Part shown: one piece after another, positions 25,016 to 34,163 of the stretch | How positions within the stretch are numbered: the stretch's first letter is position 1 | Layout of the letters: each line of letters begins with the position of its first letter | From: Pelagibius sp048268885 | Lineage (GTDB): Bacteria > Pseudomonadota > Alphaproteobacteria > Kiloniellales > Kiloniellaceae | Reading direction: 5' to 3' | DNA length: 64,000 nt | Assembly: GCA_048268885.1 (NCBI GenBank) | Contig: JBLWUP010000009.1 | Span: forward strand, 62,001-126,000 | Notes under the pieces: generated by a model | Told to the model about the DNA's origin: nothing | What the model saw: only the letters and a program-made list of their open reading frames with translations | Database searches by the model: none | Made by a program: the position numbers and the translations under genes

Positions 25016-25978
25016 ATGGCTATCTTCCGGCATACCCAGGACCTGCCCAGCGCCGCCCGCGGCGCGGTGGTGGTCATCGGCAATTTCGACGGCGTGCACC
25101 GCGGTCACCAGCTGCTGCTGGCCGATGCGCGCCGGCAGGCCGACGAGCTGGGCGCGCCCATGGCGGTGCTGACCTTCGAGCCGCATCCGCGCTCGGTCTT
25201 CCTGCCGGACCAGCCGCCCTTTCGCCTGACCTCCCTGCGCGCCAAGGCCCATGCCCTGCAGGAAGCCGGCGTCGACCACCTTTTCGTGCAGCACTTCGAC
25301 CGCGACTTCGCCCTGAAGCCCGCGGAAACCTTCGTCGAGGAAATCCTGGTCGGCGACCTGGCGGCCCGCCACGTGGTGGTCGGCTGGGACTTCTGCTTCG
25401 GCCACAAGCGCGCCGGTAACGTGGCGCTGCTGAAATCCATGGGCGCCAAGCGCGGCTTCGGCGTCACCGCCGTCGATCCGGTGATGACCGGCGACGGCGA
25501 GGTCTATTCCTCCTCCATCATCCGCGATCATCTGCGCGCCGGCCGCCCGGCCAAGGCCGCCGAGCTGCTGGGCCGGCCCTGGGAGATCGAGGGCCGGGTG
25601 GAGGAAGGCGACCAGCGCGGCCGCACCATCGGCTTCGCCACCGCCAACATCGGCCTCGGCGAGTTCCTCTGCCCGGCGCTGGGCGTCTATGCCGTCCTGG
25701 CCGGGCGCGATCCCGGCGTCGAGCACGGCGAGGAGACCCGCTGGCACCACGGGGTCGCCAATCTGGGCCGCCGCCCGACGGTGGGCGGGGAGGGGGTGCG
25801 CCTGGAGGTTCACCTCTTCGATTTCTCCGGCGACCTCTACGGCGAGACCCTGCGCGTGCACCTGATGGACTTCATCCGTCCGGAAAAGAAGTTTGACGGC
25901 CTCGACGCTTTAAAGGCACAAATCGCCCTCGATTGCGGCCAGGCCCGTGAAATCCTGGCCCGCGCCGGTATGGGTTGA
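25016..25978 (+). CDS. ribF: Bifunctional riboflavin kinase / FAD synthetase
   Basis: A 320-residue enzyme making FMN and then FAD. The adenylyltransferase half opens with 'VVIGNFDGVHRGHQLLLADA' (HxGH motif) and includes 'FDRDFALKPAETFVEEIL' and 'YSSSIIRDHL'. The kinase half has 'GDQRGRTIGFATANI' and 'NLGRRPTVGG'. Full length for the family. The gene leads into ileS 48 bases later, a common order in proteobacteria (ribF-ileS-lspA). Confidence 0.96.
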   Translation: MAIFRHTQDLPSAARGAVVVIGNFDGVHRGHQLLLADARRQADELGAPMAVLTFEPHPRSVFLPDQPPFRLTSLRAKAHALQEAGVDHLFVQHFDRDFALKPAETFVEEILVGDLAARHVVVGWDFCFGHKRAGNVALLKSMGAKRGFGVTAVDPVMTGDGEVYSSSIIRDHLRAGRPAKAAELLGRPWEIEGRVEEGDQRGRTIGFATANIGLGEFLCPALGVYAVLAGRDPGVEHGEETRWHHGVANLGRRPTVGGEGVRLEVHLFDFSGDLYGETLRVHLMDFIRPEKKFDGLDALKAQIALDCGQAREILARAGMG

Positions 25979-26026
25979 TCCAGACCCGGTTCAGAAGACC
26001 TACGCCCAGTTGAGAAGAATCACGCC

Positions 26027-28882
26027 ATGAGCGTCGACTACAGATCCACCGTCTTCCTGCCGAAGACCGACTTTCCGATGCGCGGCGGCCTGGCCCAGCG
26101 CGAGCCGGAGACCCTGGCGCGCTGGAACGAGCTGGACCTCTTCGCCCGGCTGCGCGAGGCCTCCGAGGGCCGTGAGAAGTTCATCCTCCACGACGGCCCG
26201 CCCTACGCCAACGGCCACCTGCACATCGGCCACGCGCTGAACAAGATCCTGAAGGACCTGATCAACCGCGCCCACCAGATGCTCGGCAAGGACGCGCACT
26301 ACGTGCCCGGCTGGGACTGTCACGGCCTGCCCATCGAGTGGAAGATCGAGGAGCAGTACCGCGCCGCGGGCAAGGACAAGGACGCGGTGCCGGTGCTGGA
26401 GTTTCGCAAGGAATGCCGCGACTTCGCCGAGAACTGGGTGAAGATCCAGACCGAGGAGTTCAAGCGCCTGGGCGTGGTCGGCAACTGGGAACGCCCCTAC
26501 ACCACCATGTCGTTCGACGCCGAGGCGCAGATCGTGCGCGAGATCGGCAAGTTCCTGATGAACGGCGGCATCTACAAGGGCTCGCGCCCGGTGCTCTGGT
26601 CGGTGGTGGAGAAGACCGCCCTGGCCGATGCCGAGGTCGAGTACCACGACCACACCTCGACGACCATCTGGGTGCGTTTTCCGGTGCTGAAGGCTTCGGA
26701 TCCGCTGCTGGACGGCGCCAGCGTCGTCATCTGGACGACGACGCCCTGGACCATCCCCGGCAACCGGGCCATCGGCTTCGGCGAGGAGATCGCGTACGGC
26801 GTGTGGCAGGTCGACGCGGTGGCCGAAGGCAGCGCCGCCCAGGTCGGCGAGAAGATGGTGCTGGCCAGGGACTTGGCCGAGCAGGTGAAGGCCGACGCCA
26901 AGATCGAGGCCTGGCGCGAACTGGGCAGTGTCGGCGACCTGGCGGGCACGGTCTGCGGCCACCCCTGGCACGGCTTCGCGGCCGCCGCGGGCGGCTACGA
27001 TTTCGACGTGCCGCTGCTGGCCGGCGACTTTGTCACCACCGAGCAGGGCACCGGCTTCGTGCACATCGCGCCGGGCCACGGCGCGGACGACTGGGCGCTG
27101 GGCCTGAAGTACGGCATCGAGATCCCGCAGACGGTGGACGGCGCCGGCTACTTCTACGACCACGTGCCGCTGCTGGCCGGCGCGGTGGTCTACGACGCCG
27201 ACGGCAAGCCGGGCGACGCCAACGGCAAGGTCATCAAGTATCTGGTCGAGGCCGGGCGCCTGGTGACCAAGGGCAAGCTGAAGCACAGCTATCCGCATTC
27301 CTGGCGGTCCAAGGCGCCGCTGATCTTCCGCAACACCTCGCAGTGGTTCATCTCCATGGAGACGAACGATCTGCGCAAGAAGGCGCTGAAGTCCATCGAC
27401 GACACGCGCTTCGTGCCCGCGACCGGGCGCAACCGGCTGCGCTCCATGATCGAGCAGCGCCCGGACTGGTGCATCTCGCGCCAGCGCCTCTGGGGCGTGC
27501 CGCTGCCGATCTTCGTCGAGAAGAAGTCGGGCGAACCCCTGCGCGACCAGGGCGTCATCGACCGTGTCGCCGCGGCCTTCGAGGAAGAGGGCGGCGACGC
27601 CTGGTTCTCCAGCGACCCGCAGCGCTTCCTCGGCAACGACTACAAGGCCGAGGACTACGAGCAGGTCACCGACGTGGTCGAGGTCTGGTTCGATTCCGGC
27701 TCGACCCACGCCTTCGTGCTGGAGGCGCGGCCGGAGCTGAAGTGGCCGGCCGATCTCTACCTGGAAGGCTCCGACCAGCACCGCGGCTGGTTCCACTCCT
27801 CCCTGCTGGAATCCTCGGGCACGCGCGGGCGCGCGCCCTATGACGCCGTGCTGACCCACGGCTTCATCCTGGAGGAGCAGGGCAAGGAGAAGATGTCCAA
27901 GTCCAAGGGCAATGCGCTGTCGCCCCAGGACGTGGTGGGCACCCAGGGCGCCGACATCCTGCGCCTCTGGGTCGTCGCCTCGAACTACGAGGAGGACCTG
28001 CGGTTCGGCCCGGAGATCCTGAAGCACCAGAGCGACGCCTACCGGCGCCTGCGCAACACCCTGCGTTACCTGCTGGGCAACCTCGACGGCTTCAGCGAGG
28101 CCGAGCGGGTCGACCCCAAGGAGATGCCGGAGCTGGAGCGCTGGGTGCTGCACCGTCTGGCCGAGCTGGACGCGCAGGTCCGCAAGAACGTCGAGGACTT
28201 CGATTTCCACGCCCTTTACCAGGCGGTCTACAATTTCTGCGCCATCGACCTCTCGGCCTTCTACTTCGATGTGCGCAAGGACGTGCTGTACTGCGACCGG
28301 CCGGACGCGCTGCGCCGGCGCGCCTGCCGCACGGTGCTGGACGAGGTCTTCTCCTGCCTCACCGCCTGGCTGGCGCCGATCCTCTGCTTCACCGCGGAGG
28401 AGGCCTGGTGGACGCGCGGCAGCGGCAAGGAAGCCTCGGTGCATCTGCGCACCTTCCCGGAGGTGCCGGCAGAGTGGCGCGACGAGGCCCTGGCCGGCAA
28501 GTGGGCCAAGGTGCGCGAAGTGCGCCGCGTGGTGACCGGCGCCCTGGAATTGGAGCGCGCCGCCAAGAATATCGGCTCCAGCCTGCAGGCCCGTCCGGTG
28601 GTGCACATCGAGCGGCCGGAGCTGATGGAGGCCGTGGCCGCCGTCGATCTCGCCGACATCGCCATCACCTCCGCCATCTCGCTGACCGATCAGGCGGCGC
28701 CCGATGACGCCTTCCGCCTGCCGGAAGTCGCCGGCGTGGCGGTGGTGGCCGGCCTGGCCGAGGGCGAGAAGTGCGAACGCTGCTGGAAGGTCCTGCCGGA
28801 GGTCGGCAAGGTGGCCGAGGCGCCGCAGACCTGCGGGCGCTGCGCCGATGCGGTGCAGCACCTGGGCGCGGCGGCGCAGTAG
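26027..28882 (+). CDS. ileS: Isoleucyl-tRNA synthetase
   Basis: A 951-residue class I synthetase of the bacterial (type 1) form. The HIGH motif is in 'PPYANGHLHIGHALNK' (residues 57-72), the CP1 editing domain follows, and KMSKS appears as 'KEKMSKSKGNALSP' near residue 625. The C-terminal zinc knuckle has 'CERCWK' and 'CGRCAD'. Type 1 enzymes are normally mupirocin-sensitive; the sequence alone does not settle it. Start ATG 26027. Confidence 0.98.
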   Translation: MSVDYRSTVFLPKTDFPMRGGLAQREPETLARWNELDLFARLREASEGREKFILHDGPPYANGHLHIGHALNKILKDLINRAHQMLGKDAHYVPGWDCHGLPIEWKIEEQYRAAGKDKDAVPVLEFRKECRDFAENWVKIQTEEFKRLGVVGNWERPYTTMSFDAEAQIVREIGKFLMNGGIYKGSRPVLWSVVEKTALADAEVEYHDHTSTTIWVRFPVLKASDPLLDGASVVIWTTTPWTIPGNRAIGFGEEIAYGVWQVDAVAEGSAAQVGEKMVLARDLAEQVKADAKIEAWRELGSVGDLAGTVCGHPWHGFAAAAGGYDFDVPLLAGDFVTTEQGTGFVHIAPGHGADDWALGLKYGIEIPQTVDGAGYFYDHVPLLAGAVVYDADGKPGDANGKVIKYLVEAGRLVTKGKLKHSYPHSWRSKAPLIFRNTSQWFISMETNDLRKKALKSIDDTRFVPATGRNRLRSMIEQRPDWCISRQRLWGVPLPIFVEKKSGEPLRDQGVIDRVAAAFEEEGGDAWFSSDPQRFLGNDYKAEDYEQVTDVVEVWFDSGSTHAFVLEARPELKWPADLYLEGSDQHRGWFHSSLLESSGTRGRAPYDAVLTHGFILEEQGKEKMSKSKGNALSPQDVVGTQGADILRLWVVASNYEEDLRFGPEILKHQSDAYRRLRNTLRYLLGNLDGFSEAERVDPKEMPELERWVLHRLAELDAQVRKNVEDFDFHALYQAVYNFCAIDLSAFYFDVRKDVLYCDRPDALRRRACRTVLDEVFSCLTAWLAPILCFTAEEAWWTRGSGKEASVHLRTFPEVPAEWRDEALAGKWAKVREVRRVVTGALELERAAKNIGSSLQARPVVHIERPELMEAVAAVDLADIAITSAISLTDQAAPDDAFRLPEVAGVAVVAGLAEGEKCERCWKVLPEVGKVAEAPQTCGRCADAVQHLGAAAQ

Positions 28883-28899
28883 GCGGTTTCGCGGCCCCG

Positions 28900-29418
28900 A
28901 TGCAACGCTCCCTCTTTCTCGCGACGGCGGTCCTGCTGCTCGATCAGCTGAGCAAGTGGATCATCATGACCCTGGTCATGCAGCCGCCGCGCGTCATCGA
29001 GGTGACCGGCTTCTTCAACCTGGTGCTGACCTACAACACCGGCGTCAGTTTCGGCCTGTTCCAGGGCGGCGCGGCCTGGCAGCCCTATGTGCTGGTCGCC
29101 CTCAACATCATCGTCGCCGCGGGCCTGCTGGTCTGGCTGAGGCGCGAGCAGGCCAAGACCAGCGCGGTGGGCCTGCTGCCCTGGGCCGTCGGCCTGGTGG
29201 TCGGCGGCGCGCTGGGCAACGCCATCGACCGGCTGCACCTGCCGGGTGTGGTGGATTTCCTGGATTTCCACCTCGCCGGCTGGCACTGGCCGGCCTTCAA
29301 CGTGGCCGACAGCGGCATTGTTGTCGGGGTCGTCCTGATCGTCGCCGACGGCCTGTTCCAGCCGGGCCGCCCAGACAGAAGCCGGGGTGGCAAGGGGGGT
29401 GGCAAGGCGGGCGATTAG
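28900..29418 (+). CDS. lspA: Signal peptidase II (lipoprotein)
   Basis: A 172-residue inner-membrane aspartyl peptidase cleaving prolipoproteins before the lipid-modified Cys. Four hydrophobic helices; catalytic Asp residues in 'GNAIDRL' and 'FNVADSGI'; N-terminal 'LLDQLSKW' is the conserved family motif. It follows ileS after 17 bases. The tail 'GGKGGGKAG' is coded by a short duplication of GGTGGCAAGG just before the stop. The next gene encodes one of its likely substrates. Confidence 0.95.
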   Translation: MQRSLFLATAVLLLDQLSKWIIMTLVMQPPRVIEVTGFFNLVLTYNTGVSFGLFQGGAAWQPYVLVALNIIVAAGLLVWLRREQAKTSAVGLLPWAVGLVVGGALGNAIDRLHLPGVVDFLDFHLAGWHWPAFNVADSGIVVGVVLIVADGLFQPGRPDRSRGGKGGGKAGD

Positions 29419-29520
29419 CTTGCTTTGCAGGCCGCGCCGCGCCGCGCCCCCGTCGCGGACGGCTTGTTCCCGCCGGTCAGGAAGAGTAAAAGAGGGCCGG
29501 GGATAGGGAGGTAGTCAAAA

Positions 29521-30093
29521 ATGGAAGGTCGCATGACATTCAGACTTCTCGCGCTTGCTGGCGTGGCGCTGGGGCTCTCCGCCTGCGGCGGATTCCAGGA
29601 AAGCCTCGGCATGACCAAGCAGTCGCCCGATGAATTCCGCGTCGTCTCGCGCGCGCCGCTGACGGTGCCGCCCGACTTCCAGTTGCGCCCGCCGGAGCCC
29701 GGCGCGCCGCGCCCGCAGGTCGGCACCCCCGCGCAGCAGGCCGAACGCGCCGTGTTCCGCAACAGCGCGAACGCGCCCCAGACCGCCAATGCCGCGCCCC
29801 GGCGCGTGACCGTGGGCGAGCAGGCCCTGCTCGCCGCCGCCGGCGCGCAGCAGGCCGACCCGAACATCCGCCAGGTCGTTGACCGCGAAACCAAGCAGAT
29901 CAACGAAGAGTCGGACTACTTCGTCGACCGCCTGGTGTTCTGGAACGACATTCCGCCGTCCGGCACCGTGGTCGATCCGCTGGCGGAAACGCGCCGCCTG
30001 CAGGAAAACGCCGCTCTCGGCCAGCCGGCCACGACCGGCGCGACGCCGCAGATCGAACGCCGCCGCAAGGCGCCGCTGGAAGGCATTTTCTAA
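29521..30093 (+). CDS. DUF3035 lipoprotein, BamF-like
   Basis: A 190-residue lipoprotein: signal peptide with lipobox 'LSAC' (Cys 22), then 'QSPDEFRVVSRAPLTVPPDF', which is the hallmark of the DUF3035 family. I recall this family being assigned as BamF, an alphaproteobacterial lipoprotein partner of the BAM outer-membrane assembly complex; treat the BAM role as probable. The middle is Pro/Ala/Gln-rich. GGGAGG nine bases before ATG 29521 fixes the start; another ATG lies four codons on. Confidence 0.85.
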   Translation: MEGRMTFRLLALAGVALGLSACGGFQESLGMTKQSPDEFRVVSRAPLTVPPDFQLRPPEPGAPRPQVGTPAQQAERAVFRNSANAPQTANAAPRRVTVGEQALLAAAGAQQADPNIRQVVDRETKQINEESDYFVDRLVFWNDIPPSGTVVDPLAETRRLQENAALGQPATTGATPQIERRRKAPLEGIF

Positions 30094-30167
30094 GCCTGCG
30101 CGTCTTTTTTCCGCTTCCGCGTGCCGGTCCGATGACCGGACATTAACGATTGTTCACCATAATGCGA

Positions 30168-30196
30168 CCGGGCGTCCGCTTGCGGGCGTCCGGTTT
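30168..30196 (+). terminator. Hairpin after the DUF3035 lipoprotein gene
   Basis: A 12-bp stem with wobble pairs, CCGGGCGTCCGC with GCGGGCGTCCGG, a two-base loop, then TTT. It separates the ileS-lspA-lipoprotein run from the M16 peptidase genes, which then have their own promoter in the AT-richer 30197-30240 segment. Confidence 0.55.
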
Positions 30197-30275
30197 CGTG
30201 CCATATAGAGGCTCAATAGAATCATTCTGGTTTAGCGGCAGGGACGCCCTGCAACGCTAGAGGGAGGTCCCATAA

Positions 30276-31646
30276 ATGGCAGTTTTCCGCCGTTCTGCCC
30301 GATTGGTTGCGCCGCTCGGCCTGCTCCTGGCCGCTTTCCTGACGGCTTTTGCCGGCCCCGCGGAAAGGGCCTGGGCGAAGGTCTTCGATCCCGTCAGCTT
30401 TACCCTGGATAACGGACTTCAGGTCGTCGTGGTGGAAAACCACCGCGCGCCCATCGTCTACCACTCCGTCTGGTACCGGGTCGGCGCGGCCGACGAGCAG
30501 GCCGGCGAGTCGGGCCTTGCCCACTTCCTGGAACACCTGATGTTCAAGGGCACGGAGAACCTGGCGCCGGGTGAGTTCTCTGAGATCATCGCCGCCAACG
30601 GCGGGCGCGAGAACGCCTTCACCTCCTGGGACTACACCGCCTATTACCAGACGGTCGCCGCCGACCGCCTGGAAATCATGATGAAGAACGAAGCCGACCG
30701 CATGGCAAACCTGTCGCTCACCGACGACGTGGTGCTGCCGGAGCGCGAGGTGGTGCGTGAGGAGCGGCGCAGCCGCGTCGACAACGAGCCGGGCACCCAG
30801 CTGGGCGAGATGAGCCGCGCGGTGCAGTTCCTCAACCATCCCTACCGCATTCCCATCATCGGCTGGGATCACGAGATCGAGCAGCTCTCGACCGAGGCGG
30901 CGGTGGCCTTCTACGACAAGTGGTACGCGCCCAACAACGCGATCCTGATCGTCGCCGGCGACGTGGACCCCGTGCAGGTGCGCGACCTGGCCGAGAAGTA
31001 CTACGGCGTGATCCCGGCGAAGGACGTGCCGGAGCGCCAGCGTGTCGTCGAGCCGCCGCAGAATGCCGAGCGCGAGGTGCGCCTGGAAAGCCCGCGGGTG
31101 CGCCAGCCGCAGATCTCGGTGAGCTATCTGGCGCCGAGCTACCGCCAGGCGGAAAACAATGACCCCTACGCCCTGCAGGTGCTCTCGGAGGTCATCGGCG
31201 GCGGCGCCACGGCGCGGCTCTACAGCCGGCTGGTCGTGGAGCAGGGCATCGCCGGCTCCGCCGGGGCGGGCTACAACGCGACCAATTACGACTACTCGAC
31301 CTTCACCTTCTACGTCGCGCCGCGGCCCGGCGGCGAGGTGGCGCCGCTGGAAGAGGCCCTGCGCGCCCAGATCGCCGAGCTGCTGGAAAACGGCGTGACC
31401 GAGGAAGAGGTGACCGCCGCCAAGAAGCGTCTGGTCGCCGGCGCGGTCTTCGCGCGTGACAACCTCTCGACGGCGCCGCGGGTGATCGGCGCGGCGCTGA
31501 CCACCGGCGGCACCCTGGAGCAGGTCGAGGCCTGGCCGGCGCGCATCGCCGAGGTCACCGCCGAGGACGTGAACCGCGCCATGAAGGACGTGCTGCGCGA
31601 AGAGCAGTCGGTCACCAGTTATCTGCTGCCCAAGCCGACGAGCTGA
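30276..31646 (+). CDS. M16 family zinc peptidase, catalytic subunit
   Basis: A 456-residue periplasmic peptidase of the pitrilysin/MPP type. A signal peptide covers roughly residues 1-35 ('LGLLLAAFLTAFAGPAERAWA'-like, Ala-rich). The inverted zinc motif HxxEH is 'LAHFLEHLMFKGT', with the distal Glu expected about 75 residues on in the conserved 'EREVVREERR' region. It starts after AGGGAGGTCC. The following gene encodes a homologue without the zinc motif, and the two should form a heterodimer, as known for alphaproteobacterial M16B pairs. Confidence 0.93.
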   Translation: MAVFRRSARLVAPLGLLLAAFLTAFAGPAERAWAKVFDPVSFTLDNGLQVVVVENHRAPIVYHSVWYRVGAADEQAGESGLAHFLEHLMFKGTENLAPGEFSEIIAANGGRENAFTSWDYTAYYQTVAADRLEIMMKNEADRMANLSLTDDVVLPEREVVREERRSRVDNEPGTQLGEMSRAVQFLNHPYRIPIIGWDHEIEQLSTEAAVAFYDKWYAPNNAILIVAGDVDPVQVRDLAEKYYGVIPAKDVPERQRVVEPPQNAEREVRLESPRVRQPQISVSYLAPSYRQAENNDPYALQVLSEVIGGGATARLYSRLVVEQGIAGSAGAGYNATNYDYSTFTFYVAPRPGGEVAPLEEALRAQIAELLENGVTEEEVTAAKKRLVAGAVFARDNLSTAPRVIGAALTTGGTLEQVEAWPARIAEVTAEDVNRAMKDVLREEQSVTSYLLPKPTS

Positions 31647-31684
31647 GTTGACCGGCCAAGTTGACTGGCCAAGTTGACTGGCAA
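31646..31684. repeat. Tandem repeat, 13 bp x 3, starting at a stop codon
   Basis: AGTTGACTGGCCA in three copies (the first with one change). The first base is the last base of the TGA stop of the M16 catalytic gene, so the repeat begins exactly at the gene end. Confidence 0.92.
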
Positions 31685-31734
31685 AGAACGACACACAGGT
31701 TGAGGCTGAAGTTCTCAAGGAAAGGATCGTCTTG

Positions 31735-33114
31735 ATGCGAATCCCGAGCAGCCGGGGGCTGAGCCGCCCGGTGACCGCGCTGATGGTCGCCTGCGCGATG
31801 GCGCTGACCGTCGCTCTCGCCGCCGCCCAGGCGCGCGCCGTGGAGGTGCAGCGCGTGGTCTCTCCCGGCGGCATCGAGGCCTGGCTGGTCGAGGACCACA
31901 CCAACCCGATCATCGCGCTGGAACTGGGCTTCCAGGGGGGCGCCGCGCTCGACCCCCTGGGCAAGGAAGGCCTCGCCTACATGGTCTCGACCCTGATCGA
32001 CGAGGGCGCCGGGCCGCTCGATTCCCAGTCCTTCCAGGGCGAGCTCGACAACCTGTCCATCAGCCTGCGTTTCGAGGCCGGGCTCGACAGCTTCAGCGGT
32101 TCGCTGGAGACCCTGACCGAGAACCGCGACCGCGCCTTCGAGCTGCTGCGCCTGGCGCTGACCGAGCCGCGCTTCGATGCCGAGCCGGTGGAACGCCTGC
32201 GCAGCCAGATCATCGCCCGCCTGTCGCGCGAGTCCGAGGACCCGCAGTCGATCGCCGGGCGCACCCTGCGCCGCCTGATGTTCGGCGACCATCCCTACGC
32301 GCGCCCGACCAACGGCACCGAGGCCAGCATCGCCGGCCTGACCGTCGCGGACCTGCGCGGCTTCGTGCAGCAGCGCTTCGGCCGCGACAAGTTGTTCGTC
32401 GGCGTGGTCGGCGACATCACGCCGGCGGAACTCGGCAAGACGCTCGACGAAACCTTCGGCACGCTGCCGGAAAAAGCCGCGCCCTTCGCGGTGCCTCAGG
32501 CCCAAGTGGGCAATCCCGGCGCGGTGGTGGTCATCGACAAGCCGATCCCGCAGTCAGTGGTGGCCCTCGGCCACGGCGGCATCCAGCGCGACGACCCGGA
32601 CTACTACACGGCCTACGTGGTGAACTACATCCTGGGCGGCGGGGGTTTCTCCTCGCGCCTGGTGGAGGAGGTGCGCGAGAAGCGCGGCCTGGCCTATTCG
32701 GTCTACGCCTACTTGGCCCCGCTCGACCACGGGTCCATGCTGGTCGGCGGCACCGCGACCCAGAACGCCCGCGTCGGCGAGTCGCTCGACCTCATCCGCC
32801 AGGAATGGGCGCGCATGGCCGAGGACGGCCCGAGCGCCGAGGAACTGGCCGACGCCAAGCGCTACCTGACCGGCTCCTTCCCCCTGCGCTTCTCCAGCTC
32901 CGACAACATCGCCGGCATGCTGGTCGGCATGCAGATGGAAGACCTCGGCATCGACTACCTGGAAAAGCGCAACGGATACATCGAGGCGGTGACCCTGGAC
33001 GCGGCCAAGCGCGTCGCCCAGCGGGTCTATCAGCCGGAAGAGCTCACCGTCGTGGTGGTCGGCGCCCCCGAGGGCATCACCGCTACCCAGGAAGCCCCTG
33101 CCGGCGGAACTTGA
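31735..33114 (+). CDS. M16 family peptidase homologue without zinc site
   Basis: A 459-residue secreted protein (signal peptide 'LMVACAMALTVALAAAQARA') of the M16 fold. At the place of HxxEH it reads 'GKEGLAYMVSTLIDEGAG', so it cannot bind zinc. The C-terminal half keeps 'GGGGFSSRLVEEVREKRGLA', the substrate-binding Arg/Tyr region typical of the non-catalytic partner. It likely completes the active site of the product of the preceding gene. Start ATG 31735 follows AGGAAAGGATCG. Confidence 0.92.
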   Translation: MRIPSSRGLSRPVTALMVACAMALTVALAAAQARAVEVQRVVSPGGIEAWLVEDHTNPIIALELGFQGGAALDPLGKEGLAYMVSTLIDEGAGPLDSQSFQGELDNLSISLRFEAGLDSFSGSLETLTENRDRAFELLRLALTEPRFDAEPVERLRSQIIARLSRESEDPQSIAGRTLRRLMFGDHPYARPTNGTEASIAGLTVADLRGFVQQRFGRDKLFVGVVGDITPAELGKTLDETFGTLPEKAAPFAVPQAQVGNPGAVVVIDKPIPQSVVALGHGGIQRDDPDYYTAYVVNYILGGGGFSSRLVEEVREKRGLAYSVYAYLAPLDHGSMLVGGTATQNARVGESLDLIRQEWARMAEDGPSAEELADAKRYLTGSFPLRFSSSDNIAGMLVGMQMEDLGIDYLEKRNGYIEAVTLDAAKRVAQRVYQPEELTVVVVGAPEGITATQEAPAGGT

Positions 33115-33132
33115 GGGACGGCTGCATCACCA

Positions 33133-33255
33133 TCCTGCGTCCTTCGAGACGCCCGTCCGGGCGGACGCCCGGCCGGGCTCCTCAGGATGAGGCGATCGTT
33201 GGTGCATGGCACAAAGAACAGCCCTCATGCTGAGGAGCGCCGTAGGCGCGTCTTG
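33133..33255. repeat. Intergenic repeat, family C, copy 1
   Basis: Contains CCTTCGAGACGC, CTCCTCAGGATGAGG and CTCATGCTGAGGAGCG in this order, ending GCGTCTTG. The same blocks recur at 47004-47094. Behind it (33260-33350) a hairpin of CGAAGC/GCTTCG units fills the rest of the gap. No gene is present. Confidence 0.85.
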
Positions 33256-33350
33256 ACCTGCCTTCGCCGAAGCGAAGCCGCTTCGGCTTCGCGCAGGCGG
33301 GAGCACGCAGGGCAGCGATCCAGCGCAGTTAGCGGCGAGAGCCCCATAGC

Positions 33351-33719
33351 TCAGGGATAGCTGGCGACCTCGATGAGGTTGCCGTCGGGGTCGTTGAAGT
33401 AGACCGAGGTCATGGGCCCCTGGGCGCCGGTCTTCTCGACCGGTCCCTCGACGATCTGCACTTCCTCGGCCCAGAGATGGGCGACGACCTTCTTCGCGGG
33501 CCAGTCGGTGATGAGGCAGAGGTCGCCCGAGCCGATGGTGGCGTGGTTGCGGGTCTCCATCCCCAGGGTCTGCAGGTTGATCTTCTGAGTGCCGAACTTC
33601 AGCGCCCGGCGCCCGCCGGCGAAGGTCTCCGCCTCCATCTTCAGGACGCGGACATAGAAGGCGACGGCCCGCTCGAGATCGCGGACGGTGAGGACGACGT
33701 GGTCGATGTGGTTGATCAT
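33351..33719 (-). CDS. VOC family (glyoxalase/dioxygenase fold) protein
   Basis: A 122-residue single VOC module: 'INHIDHVVLTVRDLERAVAF' at the N-terminus (metal His), 'KFGTQKINLQ' in the middle and 'PMTSVYFNDPDGNLIEVASY' with the metal Glu at the end. It resembles the virulence-protein/fosfomycin-like small VOC proteins; substrate unknown. I start it at 33719, dropping 16 codons that lack family resemblance. Confidence 0.85.
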   Translation of the reverse strand: MINHIDHVVLTVRDLERAVAFYVRVLKMEAETFAGGRRALKFGTQKINLQTLGMETRNHATIGSGDLCLITDWPAKKVVAHLWAEEVQIVEGPVEKTGAQGPMTSVYFNDPDGNLIEVASYP

Positions 33720-33895
33720 GGGGTCTCGCGGGGGCTTCGGGCCTTCAAGAGCAAAACGGCGCGCCACTCACTATAGCAGCTGGCCCCGGCTGCAAGGAAC
33801 ACAGCCCTATTTCCGGGGATTCTCGGAACCTCGCGGCCACGCCCCACGTTGCTCCATCAAGTGCGAAAGGCCCCTCAGCAACCAAGGAGGAGGAC

Positions 33896-34033
33896 ATGGC
33901 ACGCGAACCCGAACCCGATAAATTCACCCGCAAGGCCTTCAGCTTCCGCCGCATGACCGGCTGGCAGCTGTGGTCCATCACCGTGGTCGCGGTGGCGGTG
34001 GTCGCCGCCGGCCTTATCTACGCGGTGGCTTAA
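33896..34033 (+). CDS. 45-residue single-helix membrane protein
   Basis: A short frame preceded by the near-perfect ribosome site CCAAGGAGGAGGAC five bases before ATG. The product starts charged ('MAREPEPDKFTRKAF') and ends in one hydrophobic helix ('SITVVAVAVVAAGLIYAVA'), an N-in membrane protein layout. I do not recognise the family. Its TAA stop lies in the middle of a perfect 20-bp palindrome. It precedes mutL on the same strand. Confidence 0.7.
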   Translation: MAREPEPDKFTRKAFSFRRMTGWQLWSITVVAVAVVAAGLIYAVA

Positions 34034-34075
34034 GCCACCGCCATCTGGGTCTACGCGGTGGCTTGAGCCACCGGC
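34018..34075. repeat. 33-bp duplication carrying palindromes, across a stop codon
   Basis: CTACGCGGTGGCTTAAGCCA begins a 33-bp unit that is repeated, with the second copy having TTGAG instead of TTAAG. Each copy holds an 18- to 20-bp inverted repeat (GCGGTGGCTT/AAGCCACCGC). The first copy contains the stop codon of the 45-residue membrane protein, and together they may act as its terminator. Confidence 0.85.
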
Positions 34076-34163
34076 CCCGCAACGCGCGCAGGCGGCTTTC
34101 GGCGACTCCGGCGGGTCTGCTAGGCTTCGGTTTCTGTGAACCCCCTCGGAGTCTCCCGCTTCC

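Noticed and set aside
26000..28861. Very long open frame (about 950 codons) on the minus strand opposite ileS
   Set aside because: It mirrors the codon phase of ileS, has no family motifs and is rich in His, Arg, Gly and Gln as expected for the antisense of a high-GC gene.
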